From NCBI GenBank assembly GCA_964611645.1, contig CAZTAO010000012.1, positions 1 to 64,000 on the forward strand: 64,000 nucleotides of DNA, written 5' to 3'. The position numbers and the translations under genes were made by a program. The stretch's first letter is position 1; each line of letters begins with the position of its first letter. Shown one piece after another: positions 1 to 9,379 of this stretch. The notes beneath the pieces were generated by a model. The model saw only the letters and a list, made by a program, of their open reading frames with translations. It made no database searches and was not told the DNA's origin. This stretch comes from CAZTAO01 sp964611645. GTDB taxonomy: Bacteria > Armatimonadota > UBA5829.

Positions 1-600
1 GCCGTTGCTTTGCGGACATCCAGGGATCGATTGACCGGTATACTGAGCGCGGCCAATAGATTCTATCCGGATGTTTCAGACTTCGAGAAGCAGGACCCCG
101 ACCACGATATTGGTGTCGAGTCTTTTGGGTTTTGGTGTCCACAGCGACGGCCTGGCGGCGAGAATCTGGCAATGGAGATCAATCCAGGACTGAATCTATT
201 CATTCCTGAGAATGTGATAAATGGACTTCACCGACCAACCGATGGTCCAAATGCCTGGATCGCCTCTAGAGGCGACCCAAAACCAGAATTGACTTTAGCC
301 TGGAACGAGCCAGTTTCAATTTCCCGCTTGGACTTGTACTTTGACACTGATTTTGACCATCCGATGGAATCTGTGCTGATGGGTCATCCAGAAAGGGCGA
401 TGCTATTCTGCATAAAGCACTACCAGATCATCACCGCTGACGGCACAATCGTGTTTGAGCTGTCTGATAATCACCAGACACAAAACACGATTCGCTTCAA
501 TCCTCCCATCAACACCAAGATCTTGCGAATACAGATCCTTGAAAGCCACGGGAGTATTCCTGCTTCGATCTTTGGTATTAGTTGTTTTGCTGAGGAATAA
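1..600 (+). CDS. Partial gene: C-terminal, discoidin-like part of a probable FAD-dependent oxidoreductase
   Basis: The reading frame is open from the first base and has no ribosome-binding site, so the 5' part lies outside the window; the first initiator-like codon inside is a TTG at 10. About 199 residues are visible. The segment with NVINGLHRP and NAW near residues 66-80, followed by TDFDHPMES and GHPE, resembles the C-terminal beta-sandwich of secreted FAD-dependent oxidoreductases common in Armatimonadota and Planctomycetota. The nucleotide-binding half is not in the window, so the enzymatic assignment rests on this tail alone. An isolated carbohydrate-binding module is the main alternative. 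Confidence 0.5.
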   Translation, partial: AVALRTSRDRLTGILSAANRFYPDVSDFEKQDPDHDIGVESFGFWCPQRRPGGENLAMEINPGLNLFIPENVINGLHRPTDGPNAWIASRGDPKPELTLAWNEPVSISRLDLYFDTDFDHPMESVLMGHPERAMLFCIKHYQIITADGTIVFELSDNHQTQNTIRFNPPINTKILRIQILESHGSIPASIFGISCFAEE

Positions 601-729
601 GTAGTTCCTATATCACCGACAGCGCGTATGGCGCATTCCGCGTCCGCGACCAGTTAGTTGTCCAGTCGTAAAGCCTGTGCACGGCAGTCTTGGGCCACCT
701 GAGCACTGCCGAAGTAGATTGGAGAAGAG

Positions 730-1470
730 ATGAAGAAAGATTGGTGGGATAAGGAGTTCAGCGTGTTGTTCACGCTGGGGGAAAGCACGACTGCGGGAGG
801 TTGGTCGAGCAGTCGGGAACGCTGTTGGGCTGCCCAGCTTGCAAGGACTATCAATGAGTATCAGCGGGTACCCGTGCAGCTTGTGAACGTAGGTATCGGG
901 GCAAACGTCATATCAACGAAGAGTCCCGCATATGCTTTCAGCGGCAAACCTGCAGCAGACGAACGCCTGGAGCAGCACGTTCTCAATCATACAGCGAACG
1001 GCAACCATCTGGTTCCGGACCTGCAGGTCATATCCTACGGCCTCAACGATGCCCGCGGCGGAACTCCCATCGACCTGTTCTCCTCCGAGTTGGAAGATAT
1101 CATTCGCAGGGTGCGGGAGAGATTCCAGCCACTGATTGTCTTGCTCGGTCCTTACTATATGACCGACTTCACTCTTGGCGGCGAGGAGTGGAGCCATGGT
1201 AACATGGAGGTATTCAACCAGTTCAACCGTGCCATCGAGCGGGTTGCCAAAGAGAAAGACTGCCTGTTCGTAGACTTGCTTGCAGCCTACGGCAAAGCCG
1301 ACTGGCTGGTGCACCACGATGGCGTCCACGCCAACGACCTTGGCCACCGAGTTGTTGCCAACAGGATATTCGAAGTGCTGGCGTCCAATTGCTCAGGGCT
1401 TGCGCTAGAGACGCAGGTATTGGAAGAGAAGATAGTCCCGTGGCGGGATGAATCGACCCTGCAGGTTTGA
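730..1470 (+). CDS. SGNH/GDSL-family hydrolase (esterase-like)
   Basis: A 246-residue protein with the SGNH block pattern. Block I reads GEST with the nucleophile candidate Ser19, a variant of GDS. Block II has Gly in VNVGIGAN near residue 56, block III has GLND with Asn106, and block V has Asp197-x-x-His200 in DGVHAN. The family hydrolyses esters, often acetyl groups on sugars or phospholipid acyl groups. No signal peptide is obvious, so it is probably cytosolic. The start is supported by GGAGAAG just upstream of ATG 730. The gene stands alone ahead of a repeat element and the sialidase-like gene. The substrate cannot be read from the sequence. Confidence 0.8.
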   Translation: MKKDWWDKEFSVLFTLGESTTAGGWSSSRERCWAAQLARTINEYQRVPVQLVNVGIGANVISTKSPAYAFSGKPAADERLEQHVLNHTANGNHLVPDLQVISYGLNDARGGTPIDLFSSELEDIIRRVRERFQPLIVLLGPYYMTDFTLGGEEWSHGNMEVFNQFNRAIERVAKEKDCLFVDLLAAYGKADWLVHHDGVHANDLGHRVVANRIFEVLASNCSGLALETQVLEEKIVPWRDESTLQV

Positions 1471-1476
1471 GGGAAG

Positions 1477-1556
1477 AACCTCACCCCAACCCCTTTCGCA
1501 GCCCCGCTTCGCTGGGGGCTGCTTTCGGGCGGTGCCTCTCCGTGCGCGGAGAGAGA
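1477..1556. repeat. Dispersed intergenic palindromic element, family A
   Basis: A compact GC-rich element between two genes. It starts with CTCACCCCAACCCC and contains a hairpin (1498-1505 paired with 1515-1522) and a second stem around TGCG (CTCTCCG/CGGAGAG). The same vocabulary (CCCTCTCC, GGAGAGGG, CTGGGGTGAGG) recurs at about 3302, 3422, 12757, 37862, 39836, 41244 and 63970. Confidence 0.75.
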
Positions 1557-1575
1557 GTATAAAGAAGGAGTAACT

Positions 1576-3300
1576 ATGCGTTCAATGATTCTGGCTACAA
1601 TGATTCTATGTTTGTTGGCTCTGGGAGCCTCGGCTTTTGCTGCGGGGGACGCCCCCATGAACTTGAACTTCGGTGACGGCTCGCAGTGGCGATGCGTGGG
1701 CGGGGAGTGGTCCGGGGGTGAAGAAGGCCTCATTCTGCCTACACAGACCCGCAACACCTACAGCGAAGCCTACTACACCGGCAAAGCTTACAGCGATGTC
1801 ACTGTGGAGTTTGAATACTGGGCCGGCTATCGCGAAGCGGCTACCGGCTCTGCCGGTCTGATCCTGCGCTCCAACGACGGCCAGGATGCCTATTGGGTCT
1901 ACTTCCCCTGGTGCGGCCAGCCCTACAGAGCTAAGCACTTCTGGGCGGGACTTGGCAAGCTCAACGGCGACGGTTACGTTCGCAATATCACGTTCGACGT
2001 CGTGCCGAACGTGATCGCCGAGTGGGAGCGATGGTATACGGTCAAAGTGCAGGCTGTGGGACCTCGCATCAAGGCGTGGGTAGACGGTCGTCTGGCTCTG
2101 GACGTTACTGACAACACCTACAAATCCGGGCTTATCGGTCTGGCCGGCTATGGCGAGTACCAGTTCCGCAACTTGCGAGTAACCGGCACAGGGACCAAGG
2201 CCCCCAAGCTGCCTGCGAAGCTGAGCATTCCCAAGAACCAGGTGGAACTGCCGATACCCTGCACGTGGCCGACCGGCTGCGTTGCGCCCAATGGAGACGT
2301 GCTCATCGGCTCCGGCCAGGTCCTGCTGCGATCAACCGACAAAGGCCGCACCTGGACCAAGGAAGCGCTGCCGGAGTTCGTAGCTGGGACAGAAAAGCTC
2401 CACGTCTTCCCGATGGGTGATGGTGGCTCCACACTGCTGACGACAGCCAAGGGTCGACTGATCGCGGTGGGAGCAATCGGCGGCTACATAACAAAAGGCC
2501 CGTCCAGAGCGCACGGGTTCTGGCTGAGTGAGAGCTTCGATAGCGGCAAGACCTGGACAGAAGCCGAATTCGGGCCACTCACCGACGATAGCCCCTGGCC
2601 CAACGACATAGGCAAGGAGCGCGTCTACCTCAACGGCCCAATGGTGGAGACCGAAGACGGCGCGCTCGTGAGGTTCACCTACGGCTCGATTGAGGACAAC
2701 AGCAAATACACCAACGTCAACACTTGGGCCGCAGAGAAGGCCAAATCGCTCGCATTCCGCTCGACCGATGGCGGCAAGACCTGGAGCGGGCCTATTGAGT
2801 TGGACCGACCGCTGTACGGATCAGCAAAGTACAATTCGTTTGCGCCGCGCGGAACCATACCGGGAAGCCTGGATCTCACCGAGACTACCGGCGTGGCAAT
2901 CGGTAACACTGTCATGGCTCTTAGCAGACCCATCTACAGCCCGTGGATGTGGCAGATGTGGTCGTATGATGGCGGCGTGACCTGGGATTCCGCCGCGCGC
3001 ACCACATTCCCCGGCTACGCCCAAGCCATGATCAAAACCAAGAGCGGGGCAATCGTATGCGCGCACCGCTATCCGGGCTATGCAGTCAACGTAAGCTGGG
3101 ACAACGGCCTGAACTGGGACCAGGGAACAGTCATAGACTGGCCGACCTGGGCCATGGGCAACATAATCGAAGTCGAGCCTGATGTCCTCCTGTTGACCTA
3201 CATGAACTCCGACCTCGGTGACGTAGCCAACCTGCAAAAGTTCCCACTACTGATGCAGAGGGTGAAGCTGACCAAGGACGGCATTAAGCCAGTAAAGTAA
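1576..3300 (+). CDS. Secreted BNR/Asp-box sialidase-like protein with N-terminal LamG-like domain
   Basis: A 574-residue protein with a signal peptide (residues 1-23, ending ASAFA). Residues about 25-205 form a concanavalin/LamG-like beta-sandwich of the 3-keto-disaccharide hydrolase (DUF1080) type. The C-terminal half is a six-bladed sialidase-like propeller with Asp-boxes S-x-D-x-G-x-T-W near residues 253, 318, 396 and 463 and a degenerate one near 508. The fold is that of exo-sialidases and related exo-hydrolases acting outside the cytoplasm. The arginine triad of true sialidases could not be confirmed by eye, so sialic acid is only a candidate substrate. It is followed by repeat elements that may terminate transcription. 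Confidence 0.75.
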   Translation: MRSMILATMILCLLALGASAFAAGDAPMNLNFGDGSQWRCVGGEWSGGEEGLILPTQTRNTYSEAYYTGKAYSDVTVEFEYWAGYREAATGSAGLILRSNDGQDAYWVYFPWCGQPYRAKHFWAGLGKLNGDGYVRNITFDVVPNVIAEWERWYTVKVQAVGPRIKAWVDGRLALDVTDNTYKSGLIGLAGYGEYQFRNLRVTGTGTKAPKLPAKLSIPKNQVELPIPCTWPTGCVAPNGDVLIGSGQVLLRSTDKGRTWTKEALPEFVAGTEKLHVFPMGDGGSTLLTTAKGRLIAVGAIGGYITKGPSRAHGFWLSESFDSGKTWTEAEFGPLTDDSPWPNDIGKERVYLNGPMVETEDGALVRFTYGSIEDNSKYTNVNTWAAEKAKSLAFRSTDGGKTWSGPIELDRPLYGSAKYNSFAPRGTIPGSLDLTETTGVAIGNTVMALSRPIYSPWMWQMWSYDGGVTWDSAARTTFPGYAQAMIKTKSGAIVCAHRYPGYAVNVSWDNGLNWDQGTVIDWPTWAMGNIIEVEPDVLLLTYMNSDLGDVANLQKFPLLMQRVKLTKDGIKPVK

Positions 3301-3301
3301 A

Positions 3302-3346
3302 ACACGCTCCCTCTCCCCGCTGGGAGGCTGGGGTGAGGGAGCTTTC
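3302..3346. repeat. Family A palindromic element (possible terminator)
   Basis: Lies directly after the sialidase-like gene. GCTCCCTCTCCCC pairs with GGGGTGAGGGAGC with one mismatch around an 11-base loop. Because it directly follows a stop codon it may end transcription, although there is no long T tract. Confidence 0.65.
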
Positions 3347-3414
3347 TATGCTTCGGCTGGCTTTTCCCGCCGAAGCAAGGTTCTGCGTCGGGGCGAAAAG
3401 CCTCCCGACGCATA
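3347..3414. repeat. Intergenic double-hairpin element, family C
   Basis: Two hairpins in series: GCTTCGGC (3350-3357) with GCCGAAGC (3369-3376), and TGCGTCGGG (3384-3392) with CCCGACGCA (3404-3412). A second, partly decayed copy lies at 23737-23808, where the first stem is intact and the second is eroded. Confidence 0.75.
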
Positions 3415-3421
3415 CAAGGGA

Positions 3422-3470
3422 CTTCTACCCCTCTCCCACGCTCGGGAGAGGGCTGGGGTGAGGGAATTCT
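3422..3470. repeat. Family A palindromic element
   Basis: A perfect 9-bp stem, CCCTCTCCC (3428-3436) with GGGAGAGGG (3444-3452), followed by CTGGGGTGAGG. It ends just before the ribosome-binding site (CGGAGG) of the next gene. Confidence 0.75.
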
Positions 3471-3483
3471 ATACGGAGGTACT

Positions 3484-5967
3484 ATGTTGAGACTACTCAT
3501 ACTAACAATCTGCATCCTGCTGCTGAGCGCGGCATGCTCGTGCCCGGCCGACGAGCTTCCCCCTGTCCCATCTATCGGGTGTCCGATAATCGCGGCCAAG
3601 GATGCGCCGAAGATCGATGGCGCGATGGATGAGCCTGTCTGGGCCAAGGCTGAGGCGCAGAGCAATTACCAGAAGGTCTATGTCGGCGGGGACAAGAAGC
3701 TGGACTTTCGGATAATGACCGATGGGGATTGGCTCTATCTGTGTGTGACCGCCTCCCAGCCGGGCATTCCGGAAGGCGATGAGGAGTATATGGACTTCGT
3801 GATAGCGCCGGACAAAGCGTCCGACCAATACTCCTACTTTGTTGTCAGCCTGAACTCCAAGGGGGTCAAGAACCGGAAGTTTGAGAAGTTCCAGGGAACT
3901 GATGCCGATTGGAAGTCCGCGTTCAAGTTCGGCGACGGCAGCTACACCCTGGAAACGGCCGTTCGCTGCGCCCCGCTGTTCGGCGGCAAGCTGACCAAGG
4001 GCAAGGCCTTCGACTTCAACCTCAGCCGCGCCCGGATTACCGTGCTTGGCGACAAAATGCAGATATACCAGATGTGGTCGCACACCGGCGAAAGCTCCGG
4101 CAATCGCTACAGGTTCGGCGAGATCACAGTCGGCAACCTTGCGGACCAGATGCCGATACTGCGCGCGCAGTTGCAGGCAGACCTCAATGCTGCCCGCGCG
4201 AATCTCACCAACCCCTCCGAGGAGGTCAAGAAGGCCTTCTCGAAAGCCGAGCAGCAGGCGTCGGACCTGCTCAACAGGGTACCGTCAGACGGCGTGGTGG
4301 ATTCCGAGTTCGTGAAAGACTATCGTTATCGAGTCAACGAAACCACCCGCGCCCTCCGCCGCGCCTCCCTGGTGGATCGCGGCGTGATAGTGTGGACGTG
4401 CAACCCAATGGCGGTTCCGGCAGTTCGAGAACTGCCTCCTCCGGCAGTCAAGGAAGCCGACACACTCGACATTCGCGCGCTGGCTGGGGAGTGGGAATCG
4501 GCTGCGGTTGTTGTCACCAACCTCACCGCAAACACCCTCAACGGCCAGGTGTTGCTGGAAGACTTTGTATCGTCTGACGGCAAAACCAAGCTGCCCGGAT
4601 GGAGCGTCCTCCAGGTCAGGACCGCTGCTCCCTACACTCTGCAGACAGGCGAAACCAAGCGCGACCCGCTGCCCCTCTTGCAGGAGGGCGATCTCTTCAA
4701 GGTCGCGCCGGACGATAACGAGTTGCTGTGGCTGACATTCAAGTCACGCGACGTCGCTCCCGGAAAGTACACGGCCAGGATGACTGTAAGATCATTGGAC
4801 GACCGCGTAATGCGTGACATCAAGCTGGTCTACAGAGTCTACCCGCTGGCCCTCGGAGCCGAAAACAAGCCTGATGTCCACGTTTGGGCCCACTTCACAG
4901 TCGGCAAGGACTGGGCCGAGCGCGCCGCCATGTGCAGGGACTACTACATTACCACTGGATATACTGAGAACTGGCCGCACCTGCCCTATTACGTTGCGGA
5001 CGCAGACGGCAACCTGGCGAGCGACAAACTGGATTTCACCGAATGGGATCGCACCGTGGACGAACTTATGCAGACCAAGCAGCAAACATACCTTTTTGTC
5101 CTCGGCTGGCACGACCGGTTCCTGTGGCCCGCCAAGCTGGAGGATAAGTCCACCAAGTTCAACTTCGCCAGATGGTCGCCAAAGTTCAACGAGCTATTCG
5201 CAAAGTGGGTGATTGCATTCCGGGATCACGTGGCAGCCAAAGGGCTTCCGCCTGAGAGATGGGCGTTCTACATAATGGACGAGCCACCCCCCGGCGAGAA
5301 CAGGCAGGAAGTAATCAGCTTCGGGAAAGAGATCAGGAAAGTTGATCCAAAGGTAAGAACCTATATCACCTTCCCGGTCGGGCAGGGCACCGATGCCGAG
5401 AACCTGGAGCTATCCAAGTATGTCGACACCGCACAGATAATTGGCGAGGTCAGCCCAGAGGTTATGAAACAGATCAAAGCCAACATCAAGCACCCGTGGA
5501 CATACCGCATACTCCTGCGCGGGGCTTCGCCTTTCGCTGGTTACAGGCAGGCGGCGTGCTGGCAATCCATGAAAGATGGCTACACCGGCACCGGCTTCTA
5601 TGTCTGGGACAGCAAGAGCGGGCAATTCCTGTGGCGCGACGCCGGGCTGGACTCGCTGTTTGCCGCCGTCTACACCGCCCACGATGGCACCGTAATCCCC
5701 AGCCTCCGGGCAGAGGCGTTCCGGGAAGGCATCGAAGACTGGAAATACGTGATAATGCTCGATGAGGCAATCGCGGCGGCAAAGAAGAAGGGTGTCAGCG
5801 CATCGATCGTGTCCACTGCAACCGCATACCGCGCGAAGGTCTTCTCTGACTTGCAGGATGAAGAGAGCGCATACAAATTCAGAGACGCCTGCCGCACTCA
5901 GCTTCTCGCCCTGCACGCGGCCATTGGCGATGTGAAGGGTGAGGCGGTGAAGGTTGTGGAGGAGTAG
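3484..5967 (+). CDS. Secreted GH123/DUF4091-type glycosidase with N-terminal CBM9-like domain
   Basis: An 827-residue protein with an N-terminal export signal; the LSAAC at its end could be a lipobox but is a poor match. Residues about 35-220 match the CBM9-like fold (KIDGAMDEPVWAKAE). A beta-sandwich linker follows, then a TIM barrel of the DUF4091/GH123 kind, ending with the typical tail FREGIEDWKY. The barrel carries an Asp-Glu pair, Asp599-Glu600 in YIMDEPPP, at the place where GH123 enzymes keep their catalytic pair. Known GH123 enzymes are beta-N-acetylgalactosaminidases that use substrate assistance. Start ATG 3484 has CGGAGG upstream. The exact sugar is inferred only. Confidence 0.75.
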   Translation: MLRLLILTICILLLSAACSCPADELPPVPSIGCPIIAAKDAPKIDGAMDEPVWAKAEAQSNYQKVYVGGDKKLDFRIMTDGDWLYLCVTASQPGIPEGDEEYMDFVIAPDKASDQYSYFVVSLNSKGVKNRKFEKFQGTDADWKSAFKFGDGSYTLETAVRCAPLFGGKLTKGKAFDFNLSRARITVLGDKMQIYQMWSHTGESSGNRYRFGEITVGNLADQMPILRAQLQADLNAARANLTNPSEEVKKAFSKAEQQASDLLNRVPSDGVVDSEFVKDYRYRVNETTRALRRASLVDRGVIVWTCNPMAVPAVRELPPPAVKEADTLDIRALAGEWESAAVVVTNLTANTLNGQVLLEDFVSSDGKTKLPGWSVLQVRTAAPYTLQTGETKRDPLPLLQEGDLFKVAPDDNELLWLTFKSRDVAPGKYTARMTVRSLDDRVMRDIKLVYRVYPLALGAENKPDVHVWAHFTVGKDWAERAAMCRDYYITTGYTENWPHLPYYVADADGNLASDKLDFTEWDRTVDELMQTKQQTYLFVLGWHDRFLWPAKLEDKSTKFNFARWSPKFNELFAKWVIAFRDHVAAKGLPPERWAFYIMDEPPPGENRQEVISFGKEIRKVDPKVRTYITFPVGQGTDAENLELSKYVDTAQIIGEVSPEVMKQIKANIKHPWTYRILLRGASPFAGYRQAACWQSMKDGYTGTGFYVWDSKSGQFLWRDAGLDSLFAAVYTAHDGTVIPSLRAEAFREGIEDWKYVIMLDEAIAAAKKKGVSASIVSTATAYRAKVFSDLQDEESAYKFRDACRTQLLALHAAIGDVKGEAVKVVEE

Positions 5968-5990
5968 CAAGTGTTCAGTATCCCTAAGTG

Positions 5991-6070
5991 TTGCACGTCA
6001 CCCTGAACTTGATTCAGGGTCTCCTCTCGATTGAAGACAGATGCTGAACCAAGTTCAGCATGACGTTGCA
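5991..6070. repeat. Intergenic double-hairpin repeat, family B
   Basis: Two hairpins, CCCTGAAC...TTCAGGG and TGCTGAAC...GTTCAGCA, sit between inverted ends CACGTCA and TGACGTTGCA. Related copies lie at 9380-9457 and 22681-22773, and a decayed half lies in the 3' end of the gene ending at 61655. Confidence 0.8.
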
Positions 6071-6099
6071 CCTACGAGGAGTAGCCACAACTTGACTTG

Positions 6100-6127
6100 T
6101 GTAGACAATAATGAGTAAATGTATACA
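6100..6127. promoter_or_regulatory. Putative paired operator TGTAGACA / TGTATACA
   Basis: Two 8-bp near-palindromes, TGTAGACA (6100-6107) and TGTATACA (6120-6127), lie 20 bp apart centre to centre, 40 bp before the start at 6167. Both fit the GT-N2-AC core typical of GntR-type operators. A weak -35-like TTGACT lies at 6092-6097. The same arrangement recurs at 36032-36059. Confidence 0.55.
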
Positions 6128-6166
6128 AATTCGCGCCCGCGATTCTGTGAAATGAGGTCGGCCATT

Positions 6167-8155
6167 ATGAGAAGACTTGTCCTGCCGTTTACTCTTGCAG
6201 CGCTTCTGGCCATCTGTATGCAGGCGTACTGCGCGGCTGAGCCGGGTAATCTGGTGCAGCTAACCGGCAAGAGCGTGAACATCTCGCTGAACAACAACCT
6301 GGGCCTTACTGTCACCGACAGCAGCCACAAGGTTATCTGGCAGACTGGCGCTCAGGGACCGATTGTGACCGTTAGGTCGGGAGGCAAGGCCTCCTCAATG
6401 CCGATCACAGTGGCAGAGCAGCGCAGCCAGTCGAAGTTCTCAGAGGGTAAGTATAGAGGCTCGACCGTCCACCTCAAAGGCTTCGGGAGTTCGGACGCGG
6501 TGCTGTCCCTCACAATTGCCCTTAATCCGACTTCGGACGACCTGCTGGTTCAAGCCGAGCAAACAGGCGGCAAGGATGAAATCGTAAGCATCGAGCACCT
6601 TTACCGCTGGGAGAAGCCTGTGTCGGACGGCGGGTATATGGTCCTGCCTCACGGCTCCGGGTATCTGATCCCCGCCGACTGCCCCGACGCACTCCCCGGC
6701 CAGGGCCAGGCCGGAGGCCTCATCGGTAGCCGGTGGTCTATGCCGCTTTTCGGTATGGTGAAGAGCGAGTGGGGCATGGCTGTGAGGGCGGAAACCTGGT
6801 GGGATACCAACGCCTACGGGGACCACGTGCCCGGGCAGTTCTCCGCGCTGGACTTCCACTGCTCCCCCAGCCTGGGCAAGCTCGCCTATCCTCGTCGGAT
6901 GAAGTACCGGTTCGCCAAGGGGATGGACTATGTCCAGATGGCCAAGCTCTACCGAGCGGAGGCTCGTAAGCAAGGCCTGGTGCGGACTTTGCAGGAGAAG
7001 AGCAAGAGCACACCTCAGATCAAACGATACGTGGACGGGATACTGTTCCGATGGGCCGCGTGGAACCCGGACCAGCTTGAGACCGTTCTGGGCCAGATTT
7101 CAAAGCTCAAAGCTAACGGCCTGACGATCAACATATTCTACCCGAAGTGGCCATCGGAGGGATATTCGCCGGACCGCAACACCGCATTTACGTCAGACGC
7201 GGTCTGGCAGGGGTATCTCAGCGAGGACCCTGTCCCCGGCGGATGGGCGTCTTTGGTGAGCTTCGAGCGTAAGCTTCACGAGATGGGCTGCCTCACCCAG
7301 GGGATGATCAACCCAAGGACCCAGAAACCGGCCGGGCCGATGTATGATGAGTCGCTGTTCCCGATGAACCCGGACGGGGGCCGCAACACCGGCTCGATCA
7401 GTATGCACGGAGCGCCCGATCGCAACAGACTGATCCTCAACAGCCTCAAGAAGCACGGGCTGAAGTTCGATGTCCTGTATTACGACGGCTACTCCGCCGC
7501 AGCCGGCATGCCTGAAGACTACAACCCCGCGCACCCGGTCAGCCGAAAGGCCACCTACGACCTCCAGAACAAGTGCTTTGCCGATACGCGAAAAGCCGGA
7601 ATAATGCCCGGAGGTGAGCTTGCCCGCTTCTGGGCGATGCGCGACTGCGACTACTGGTTCTACACGGACTGGTCGGCTGATCGCCTCTCCAACAAGCCCA
7701 ACCGCTACTCTCCAGGGCCTGTCGGCGAGCCGATCCCACTTTTCGAGCTGGTGTTCCACGATTGCTACGTGGCGGGCTTCGCCACGGGCGGCTACAAGCT
7801 GTACAATCCCGGGTACGACTGGTGGGACGAACGCACCCCACATCTCTACGAGTTGCTGTATGTGATCGCGCCATGCCACAACTGGCTGCCGGGAGGGTCG
7901 TTCCCATACGACAAGATCGACGCGCCGGAATCCGCCGCAAGGTGGGAGTGGCTGGGGAAAGTCTCCGCGCTGCTCAAAGCCACCAAGTTCTCGGAGATGG
8001 TATCTCACGAGTTCCTGTCGACCGACCGAAAGCAGCAGCGGGTGAAGTTCGCAAACGGCGTGATAACGCAGTTCGATATGGCGGGCAACCGCTACCGAGT
8101 CAAGGGCGTGAAAGGGTTCACAGGCAACTGGGAGACCCCGCCTGCCCTCCAGTAA
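6167..8155 (+). CDS. Secreted TIM-barrel glycoside-hydrolase-like protein
   Basis: 662 residues from ATG 6167, chosen over in-frame ATGs at 6119 and 6152 because GAGG lies 9 bases upstream and the signal peptide (MRRLVLPFTLAALLAICMQA) then begins at once. The N-terminal third is a beta-rich sandwich, followed by a barrel (about 290-560). The segment KFDVLYYDGYS (codons 7465-7497) has the Asp-rich strand end expected of a retaining clan-D-type nucleophile, and the later PGGELARFWAM and YWFYTDW could hold the partner acid. It resembles GH31/36/101-like barrels only in outline; I cannot place it in a family. It stands 25 bases ahead of the deacetylase gene. Confidence 0.55.
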   Translation: MRRLVLPFTLAALLAICMQAYCAAEPGNLVQLTGKSVNISLNNNLGLTVTDSSHKVIWQTGAQGPIVTVRSGGKASSMPITVAEQRSQSKFSEGKYRGSTVHLKGFGSSDAVLSLTIALNPTSDDLLVQAEQTGGKDEIVSIEHLYRWEKPVSDGGYMVLPHGSGYLIPADCPDALPGQGQAGGLIGSRWSMPLFGMVKSEWGMAVRAETWWDTNAYGDHVPGQFSALDFHCSPSLGKLAYPRRMKYRFAKGMDYVQMAKLYRAEARKQGLVRTLQEKSKSTPQIKRYVDGILFRWAAWNPDQLETVLGQISKLKANGLTINIFYPKWPSEGYSPDRNTAFTSDAVWQGYLSEDPVPGGWASLVSFERKLHEMGCLTQGMINPRTQKPAGPMYDESLFPMNPDGGRNTGSISMHGAPDRNRLILNSLKKHGLKFDVLYYDGYSAAAGMPEDYNPAHPVSRKATYDLQNKCFADTRKAGIMPGGELARFWAMRDCDYWFYTDWSADRLSNKPNRYSPGPVGEPIPLFELVFHDCYVAGFATGGYKLYNPGYDWWDERTPHLYELLYVIAPCHNWLPGGSFPYDKIDAPESAARWEWLGKVSALLKATKFSEMVSHEFLSTDRKQQRVKFANGVITQFDMAGNRYRVKGVKGFTGNWETPPALQ

Positions 8156-8180
8156 AATCCACATTTGGAGATGAGAACCA

Positions 8181-9338
8181 GTGAGTGATCTGATACTAAA
8201 AGGCGGAAGCGTTCTGCTTCAAAACGGCAAGATAGAGAAACGTGAGATTGGGATCGAGTCGGGTACAATCGGCGCGATAGGCGAGAATGCGGGTGCCGGC
8301 AAATCGCTCGATGTCGATGGGGCGTATGTGTTCCCCGGCTTGATTGACATCCACACCCACGGAATCGCTTTCCACCGCCTCGGATACTGCTCGCTTGAGG
8401 ATTATGCCGAGAAAGAGGCCGAGCACGGGGCGACCACCCTGATTGCAGGCTTCTTCGACACGGTCGACAACCTCGAGCAGACTCTCAAACGATACGCCAA
8501 AGAGATCGAATCGCCGAGGCTGCAGAAGCAGATAGCCGGGTTCAGGCTTGAGTCGCCATACGTCGCGCGAACAGGCGCGGGCTTCGCGGAGCAATTGACC
8601 GTGATCAGCGAGGAGACCACCCAAAGGCTGCTGGAAGCGGGCAAGGGGCACATCAAGATATGGGACCTCTCTCCCGAACTGGAGCACTGCGCCGAGACCG
8701 CCGCGCAGCTTACCCGAATGGGCATAGTCTGCTCCATCTGCCACACCCAGGCGACCATTGAAGAGGCCAGACGGGCGGTCGATGCCGGGATGAAGCTGGT
8801 CACCCACACGTTTGACACATTCGTGGTGCCGGAGATGACCGACCCCGGGGTCTACCCAGCCGGGCTGATAGACTACCTGCTGGTTGAGGACAGAGTTGTG
8901 TGCGAGATTGTGGCGGACGGAACACACGTTCCACCGCTGCTGGTGGAAAAAGCGCTGAGGTGCAAGTCCACCTGGCGGACCGCGTTTGTCACCGACAGCA
9001 ACCTCGGCGCAGGCCTGCCATCCGGCACATACAACATCCCCGGCTACGGTGACGCCGTGGTAGAAGGCAGCAACAACGGAGTGCGGCTTGTGGAGAAGGG
9101 AATGGGGCTGGCGGGCAGCGCGCTCACCCCCATCGACGCCTTCCGCAACGCGGTGAGGATGTTTGGCCTGTCGTTCACCGAGGCATCAAGAGTCTGTTCA
9201 GAGACCCCGGCAAGGCTGCTGGGCCTGAACAAAGGCTCGATAGAAGTAGGCAAGGACGCCGACCTGATAGTCCTGGATCAGAACCTGGACCTGCTATACA
9301 CCATTGCGGCCGGCGAGGTTATGTACGAGCGGAAGTAG
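8181..9338 (+). CDS. nagA: N-acetylglucosamine-6-phosphate deacetylase (NagA family)
   Basis: A 385-residue amidohydrolase that removes acetate from N-acetyl-hexosamine 6-phosphate, a cytosolic step feeding amino sugars into glycolysis. Visible metal and catalytic residues include His58 and His60 in DIHTHG, Glu124 in RLESPY, His188 in SICHTQ, His209 in VTHTFD and the catalytic Asp272 in FVTDSN. The C-terminus has the usual GSIEVGKDADLIVLD. The start is GTG 8181 with TTTGGAG upstream. The TFDTF in place of the common LYNAM after His209 suggests a divergent subgroup, so the exact hexosamine isomer is open. No nagB or sugar kinase is seen nearby. Confidence 0.85.
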   Translation: MSDLILKGGSVLLQNGKIEKREIGIESGTIGAIGENAGAGKSLDVDGAYVFPGLIDIHTHGIAFHRLGYCSLEDYAEKEAEHGATTLIAGFFDTVDNLEQTLKRYAKEIESPRLQKQIAGFRLESPYVARTGAGFAEQLTVISEETTQRLLEAGKGHIKIWDLSPELEHCAETAAQLTRMGIVCSICHTQATIEEARRAVDAGMKLVTHTFDTFVVPEMTDPGVYPAGLIDYLLVEDRVVCEIVADGTHVPPLLVEKALRCKSTWRTAFVTDSNLGAGLPSGTYNIPGYGDAVVEGSNNGVRLVEKGMGLAGSALTPIDAFRNAVRMFGLSFTEASRVCSETPARLLGLNKGSIEVGKDADLIVLDQNLDLLYTIAAGEVMYERK

Positions 9339-9379
9339 ACTCATATATTGAGGGCGGGCTTCTGTAACAGGCCCGAACT

